Below the pieces are notes generated by a model. It ran no database searches and was not told the DNA's origin. It worked only from the letters and a program-made list of their open reading frames with translations. The position numbers and the translations under genes are program-made. Below, one piece after another: positions 14,408 through 17,039 of a DNA stretch of 17,039 nt (position 1 is the stretch's first letter; every line of letters starts with the position of its first letter). This stretch comes from an uncultured Ruminococcus sp. (GTDB lineage Bacteria > Bacillota > Clostridia > Oscillospirales > Acutalibacteraceae): assembly GCA_946055445.1 (NCBI GenBank), contig CAMGGF010000009.1, positions 1 through 17,039 of the forward strand, given 5' to 3'.

Positions 14408-15472
14408 TTACAGCAAACTTATCTGCCCGATTTCTCCAAGCAACAAACGCATTTCTTCTCGTTTCAACCATTGATAATACTTTCGAAACTGTTCGGAATC
14501 ACAAACCGACAGCACATAGGCGACTTTTCCGAGCAAAACAGAAACATAGTCTTCCGCCGTCCCGTCAATATGCGCTTTTTGCATATGGGAAACAACCCCG
14601 TAGCGCATACAATAATAGATTTCCTGCCGAAGTTGCCGCTTATAAGCGGACGGTATGCCTACTTTGTCGTTTACTACAAGTCCGGTTACGACTTGACGGT
14701 TCGCAGATGTGACAAACCGCGTTTTCTTTTCGTTCAGAAAAAAGCCCATATCCCCGAGCATGGATTTGACTTTTTCATACACATGAAACAGCGGCACATC
14801 CGCTGAAAAAGTCATATCATCGCAATAGCGCGTATAGGTTATGCCGCGTTTTTCACACCAATGCCCGATGGCGTTGTCAAAACGGTACATTACGAGATTG
14901 GACAGTGCAGGCGAAGTCGGCGCGCCTTGCGGAAGCGCATCCTCTTTACAGCAAAGAGTTGTAAGCATTGCACCGATTTGCCGTGGGAAATTGCCCGTAT
15001 GAAAGACAGCGCTGTAAACCTGTCCAAAACGAATACTGCCGAAAAAGTCAGTAATGTCCAACTTCAAAAGGTAGCGTTTCCCGGTATGCGGTGCCGCATT
15101 TTCCGCAAGCGATACACCGCGCACATAGGCTTTCGCATATTTCGAAACGGGCAACACATTCAGCATACCGCATAAAATTCTTTTTTGGCACCGTTTTAAC
15201 GGACTGCTCGGTGCCTGCAAACAACGAAAATCCCCGTCTTTCTTTTGAACGGTTATAGTGCGGTATTGCGCGTCGCAGTTTTTGACCAGCGCAAAAAGGC
15301 CTTTTCGGCTCAAATCCAAAAAAGATGCCAACTGATATGTATCATAAATAAAAGGTAATGGATTTACCGTTTTATAATCCAAAACCATATCCGTTGCCTG
15401 TATAATGCCGAATTTTCGGACAAAATGCATATCACACTGTGCAAAAGACACCGTACCGTTAATAATTTCCAT
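14408..15472 (-). CDS. Retron reverse transcriptase
   Basis: A 354-residue RNA-directed DNA polymerase. Conserved blocks in order are YRTITVQKKDGDFRCLQAP (70-88), KYAKAYVRG (111-119), the retron-specific NAxxH as NAAPH (125-129), LKLDITDFFGSI with catalytic D139 (137-147), LPQGAPTSPALSNL (180-193), YTRYCDDMTFSA with D218 and D219 (213-224), GFFLNEKKTRF (243-253) and the retron-specific VTG (262-264). A thumb domain of about 75 residues ends the protein; there is no maturase, endonuclease or fused effector domain. QGAPTSP and the two retron motifs exclude group II intron and DGR enzymes. YCDD replaces the usual YADD. ATG 15472 has AAGGG eight bases upstream. The upstream 15499-15692 segment is its msr-msd RNA, on the same transcript. 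It should copy msd into a branched RNA-DNA hybrid. Confidence 0.95.
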   Translation of the reverse strand: MEIINGTVSFAQCDMHFVRKFGIIQATDMVLDYKTVNPLPFIYDTYQLASFLDLSRKGLFALVKNCDAQYRTITVQKKDGDFRCLQAPSSPLKRCQKRILCGMLNVLPVSKYAKAYVRGVSLAENAAPHTGKRYLLKLDITDFFGSIRFGQVYSAVFHTGNFPRQIGAMLTTLCCKEDALPQGAPTSPALSNLVMYRFDNAIGHWCEKRGITYTRYCDDMTFSADVPLFHVYEKVKSMLGDMGFFLNEKKTRFVTSANRQVVTGLVVNDKVGIPSAYKRQLRQEIYYCMRYGVVSHMQKAHIDGTAEDYVSVLLGKVAYVLSVCDSEQFRKYYQWLKREEMRLLLGEIGQISLL

Positions 15473-15498
15473 CGTTTATACCCTTAAAACATATAAAA

Positions 15499-15514
15499 TC
15501 GGCCCTTTACAGCA
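15499..15514 (-). repeat. Retron inverted repeat a2
   Basis: TGCTGTAAAGGGCCGA on the minus strand closes the retron RNA 26 bases before the reverse transcriptase start codon. Pairing with a1 makes the priming-end duplex required by retrons. Confidence 0.88.
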
Positions 15515-15676
15515 CAAAATGTCCTGATGAAAACGAAGGCGAATCTAAGTAATCACGAAGTGATTCGTAATTCGACGAAGTGTTATCAGGGATTCGCTTC
15601 GCAAGCGAAGCGTCACAGGTTTTTTGAAACAAGACGGCGACTCGCCGCCCCTCTTAAAAACTTTTAAGATGCACAC

Positions 15677-15692
15677 TGCTGTAAAGAGCCGA
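15677..15692 (-). repeat. Retron inverted repeat a1
   Basis: TCGGCTCTTTACAGCA on the minus strand opens the retron RNA and is complementary to a2 over all 16 bases, with one G-U pair. It begins about 8 bases after the predicted transcription start. Confidence 0.88.
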
Positions 15693-15705
15693 AACTTACG
15701 GTATT

Positions 15706-15734
15706 ATTTTACTGCGCCCATAAGTAAAAGTCAA
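15706..15734 (-). promoter_or_regulatory. Promoter of the retron RNA and reverse transcriptase
   Basis: TTGACT (15729-15734) and TAAAAT (15706-15711) on the minus strand are spaced by 17 bases. The predicted start near 15699 places the RNA 5' end just upstream of a1, as expected for a retron. Confidence 0.8.
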
Positions 15735-15750
15735 GGCGGCACAACAAACG

Positions 15751-15762
15751 ATTTTCGAAAAT
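15751..15762. promoter_or_regulatory. Perfect 12-bp palindrome upstream of the retron -35, candidate operator
   Basis: ATTTTCGAAAAT is perfectly palindromic and flanked by AACAA and TTGTT in offset dyad positions. It lies 17 bases upstream of the retron -35 box and 34 bases downstream of the preceding terminator. A regulator-binding role is inferred from position only. Confidence 0.35.
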
Positions 15763-15796
15763 GGCATTGTTTTTTTGTCTATTCACAATACAAAAT

Positions 15797-15823
15797 GCGG
15801 CAGAGAAAAATTCTCTCTGCCGC
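15797..15823 (-). terminator. Terminator of the nrdD-nrdG-comEB unit
   Basis: GCGGCAGAGA (15797-15806) pairs perfectly over 10 bp with TCTCTGCCGC (15814-15823). It follows the deaminase stop by 25 bases and runs into ATTTTGT on the minus strand. It separates that unit from the retron promoter. Confidence 0.8.
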
Positions 15824-15848
15824 CACATAGCACATATAATAAGTACAC

Positions 15849-16337
15849 TTAATATCCGCGTGCGCCTTCCAAGGACTCGTCCTCGTCAATCCACCGCTGA
15901 ACATTGACAATGCGGTACTCCTCTTTTGTATCGCGAATAATGACATGCTTGACGCCTGCATTGATAATCAAGCGTTTGCACATAGAACAACTGCACGCAT
16001 TTTCAACATATTCGCCCGTATCGCATTCAATGCCGACCAAATACATTGTACTGCCGAGCATTTTGTTGCGTGACGAACTGATAATTGCATTGGCTTCGGC
16101 ATGCACGCTGCGGCACAGTTCATAGCGTTCGCCGCGCGGTACATTGAGTTTTTGGCGTACGCAGTAATTCAAATCCGTGCAGTTTTTTCTGCCGCGGGGC
16201 GCGCCGCTGTATCCGGTAGCAATTACCTCGTCATTCTGCACCAAAACCGCGCCGAAATGCCGCCGCAGACAGGTACTGCGTTGAGAAACCATTTCCGCCA
16301 AATCCAAATAATAGTTAATTTTGTCGCGTCGTTCCAT
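15849..16337 (-). CDS. comEB: dCMP deaminase (ComEB-type cytidine/deoxycytidylate deaminase)
   Basis: A 162-residue zinc enzyme that converts dCMP to dUMP for dTMP synthesis. The zinc and catalytic motif HAEANAI has H79 and E81, and the second zinc pair is C117 and C120 in CSCSMCKRLIINAG. The N-terminal region has FGAVLVQNDEVIATGYSGAPRG, which contributes to substrate and zinc binding. The length fits dCMP deaminases of the ComEB group. The frame extends to 16394, inside nrdG, but ATG 16337 is chosen because GGAG lies seven bases upstream. It follows nrdG by 23 bases, so it belongs to a deoxynucleotide operon. In this family dCTP activates and dTTP inhibits. ComEB is a legacy name from the competence operon; no competence role is implied here. 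Confidence 0.92.
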   Translation of the reverse strand: MERRDKINYYLDLAEMVSQRSTCLRRHFGAVLVQNDEVIATGYSGAPRGRKNCTDLNYCVRQKLNVPRGERYELCRSVHAEANAIISSSRNKMLGSTMYLVGIECDTGEYVENACSCSMCKRLIINAGVKHVIIRDTKEEYRIVNVQRWIDEDESLEGARGY

Positions 16338-16360
16338 ATGCACACTCCCGAAATTAAAAT

Positions 16361-16897
16361 TTATGCTTTTTGCGCTGAGGGCGCTTGCCACCATACGATT
16401 TCGCCGCTTTCACGGGTTTTCGGCACATCGATAAGCCTTTGATTTTCACTCCCGCGAAACTGCAAAGAAATATTGCGTTTTTCCTCGACAAATTCACCGT
16501 CGACAAGTACATCGACAAGGGAAAGCATTTCATCGGTCACCGGGCACCGCGCGCGGCTTTCACCCGTCAATTCCTCATAGGTGTATCCCGAGAACGCCCA
16601 AACCGTTTTTTGCGGCAATTCGCGGCGCACACGGCGCAAAAGTTTCACAAGTTCCGCTTGATTTTGCGGTTCAAACGGTTCGCCGCCGAGTAAGGTCAAT
16701 CCGTCAATAAAATCGGGGCGCAAGGCTTCCAAAATTTCGTTTTCCGTTTCCGCGGTATAGTCCTGCCCGTACTGAAAATCCCAAGTTTCGGGCTGAAAAC
16801 AGCCTTTGCAATGGTGCGTACAGCCCGAGACAAACAAGACGACGCGCACACCGATGCCGTTGGCAATATCCCGCTTTTTAATCGCACCATATCGCAT
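16361..16897 (-). CDS. nrdG: Anaerobic ribonucleoside-triphosphate reductase activating protein (radical SAM)
   Basis: A 178-residue radical SAM enzyme that installs the glycyl radical on NrdD. The CxxxCxxC cluster motif is C26, C30 and C33 (SGCTHHCKGC). RDIANGIGVRVVLFVSGC precedes it, WDF and LLGGEPFEPQN (about 73-83) are the usual NrdG SAM-binding segments, and VWAFSGYTYEEL follows. Length is slightly above the 155-residue E. coli protein because of a C-terminal tail rich in charged residues. The start codon overlaps the nrdD stop by one base (TAATG), showing tight coupling. Confidence 0.95.
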   Translation of the reverse strand: MRYGAIKKRDIANGIGVRVVLFVSGCTHHCKGCFQPETWDFQYGQDYTAETENEILEALRPDFIDGLTLLGGEPFEPQNQAELVKLLRRVRRELPQKTVWAFSGYTYEELTGESRARCPVTDEMLSLVDVLVDGEFVEEKRNISLQFRGSENQRLIDVPKTRESGEIVWWQAPSAQKA

Positions 16898-17039
16898 TAC
16901 AGATGCAACACTCTTTCTTTAATTTCCTGTGTTCTGCCCTGATTCCAGAACTGCGAACCGATATAGCCGCAGGTACGGCGCGCGACATTCATTTTGTCTT
17001 GGTCCTTATTGCCGCAGTTGGGGCAAACCCAAACGAGTT
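16897..17039 (-). CDS. nrdD: Anaerobic ribonucleoside-triphosphate reductase NrdD, C-terminal end
   Basis: The last 46 residues of a protein running in from the right edge. It contains the zinc-site half CPNC, and the glycyl radical site RRTCGYIG, with the radical glycine after the cysteine, followed by FWNQGRTQEIKERVLHL. This is the class III ribonucleotide reductase that makes deoxynucleotides without oxygen. It overlaps nrdG by one base. The catalytic core and ATP cone lie outside the window. Confidence 0.93.
   Translation of the reverse strand, partial: LVWVCPNCGNKDQDKMNVARRTCGYIGSQFWNQGRTQEIKERVLHL

Larger units (their letters stand above)
15499..15692 (-). ncRNA. Retron msr-msd non-coding RNA
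   Basis: About 194 nt between the retron promoter and the reverse transcriptase. The ends form a 16-bp inverted repeat (a1 15677-15692, a2 15499-15514) with one G-U pair. Inside, reading 5' to 3', come an msr-like hairpin CTTAAAA/TTTTAAG (15653-15668) and a second, GGCGGC/GCCGTC (15633-15649). The msd-like part has a base stem CAAAA-CCTG/CAGG-TTTTG (15616-15626 with 15515-15526), hairpin CGCTTCG/CGAAGCG (15595-15612), stem CCTGAT/ATCAGG (15585-15590 with 15523-15528), and inner stems CGAAT/ATTCG (15570-15574 with 15540-15544) and AATCAC/GTGATT (15551-15565). The CCTG arm competes with CCTGAT for the same partner. An AGC at the inner end of a1 (G at 15679) is the candidate branching guanosine. 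Exact msDNA ends cannot be read from sequence. Confidence 0.88.

Noticed and set aside
14408..15472. Reverse transcriptase as a diversity-generating retroelement or group II intron enzyme
   Set aside because: It has QGAPTSP instead of the SQ-type motif of DGR enzymes, no template/variable repeat pair was seen, and there is no maturase or endonuclease domain. NAxxH, VTG and the a1/a2 RNA fit a retron.
15624..15830. 68-codon plus-strand open frame across the retron RNA and its promoter
   Set aside because: It runs antisense through the msr hairpins and promoter, has no ribosome binding site, and has low-complexity composition. The ncRNA explains the region.
1..17039. tRNA or rRNA genes, CRISPR arrays, insertion sequences or prophage genes
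   Set aside because: No cloverleaf-like sequence, regularly spaced repeats, transposase or integrase was seen by eye; a dedicated tRNA or CRISPR search could confirm this.

Overview
The window looks like the chromosome of an anaerobic, endospore-forming Firmicute of the Clostridia, probably Oscillospirales/Ruminococcaceae-like. The evidence is a tricistronic gerA-gerB-gerC germination operon, class III (oxygen-sensitive) ribonucleotide reductase NrdD/NrdG, and the Gram-positive hprK/murB/rapZ/whiA block. Most genes are on the minus strand. Ribosome binding sites are strong, and several clean -35/-10 promoters with 17-bp spacers are visible.

Layout. 1-2169: the N-terminus of a phospho-sugar mutase, divergent from a GH36 alpha-galactosidase. 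2171-3226: a small DUF6809-like protein, a cluster of imperfect palindromes, and a single-domain MGMT-type alkyltransferase. 3221-6961: gerA-gerB-gerC, read leftward. 7032-8122: DUF421 and DUF4363 membrane proteins, divergent from the ger operon and ending at a terminator shared with the next block. 8134-13744: a leftward operon hprK - glcK (ROK) - murB - rapZ - whiA - second ROK kinase, with a good promoter before hprK. yvcK, usually found between rapZ and whiA, is absent. 13845-14400: an unrecognised 174-residue protein and a strong two-way terminator. 14408-15734: a retron. 15797-17039: nrdD (partial), nrdG and a ComEB-type dCMP deaminase, read leftward and closed by a terminator.

The most notable element is the retron. 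A 354-residue reverse transcriptase carries the retron hallmarks NAxxH (125-129) and VTG (262-264), with a YCDD active site. Upstream lies a roughly 194-nt non-coding RNA bounded by a 16-bp inverted repeat (a1 15677-15692, a2 15499-15514, one G-U pair). It contains msr-like and msd-like hairpins and follows a TTGACT-17-TAAAAT promoter whose predicted start falls just before a1. Terminators close both sides, and no effector gene accompanies it, so it appears to be a minimal retron or one whose partner is unrecognised or elsewhere.

Functional links. The ger genes build a germinant receptor, and the adjacent DUF421/DUF4363 pair may act in the spore membrane. The hprK block couples carbon-status signalling (HprK, RapZ, ROK kinases) with cell-wall synthesis (MurB) and WhiA. 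NrdD, NrdG and dCMP deaminase supply deoxynucleotides and lie directly upstream of the reverse transcriptase.
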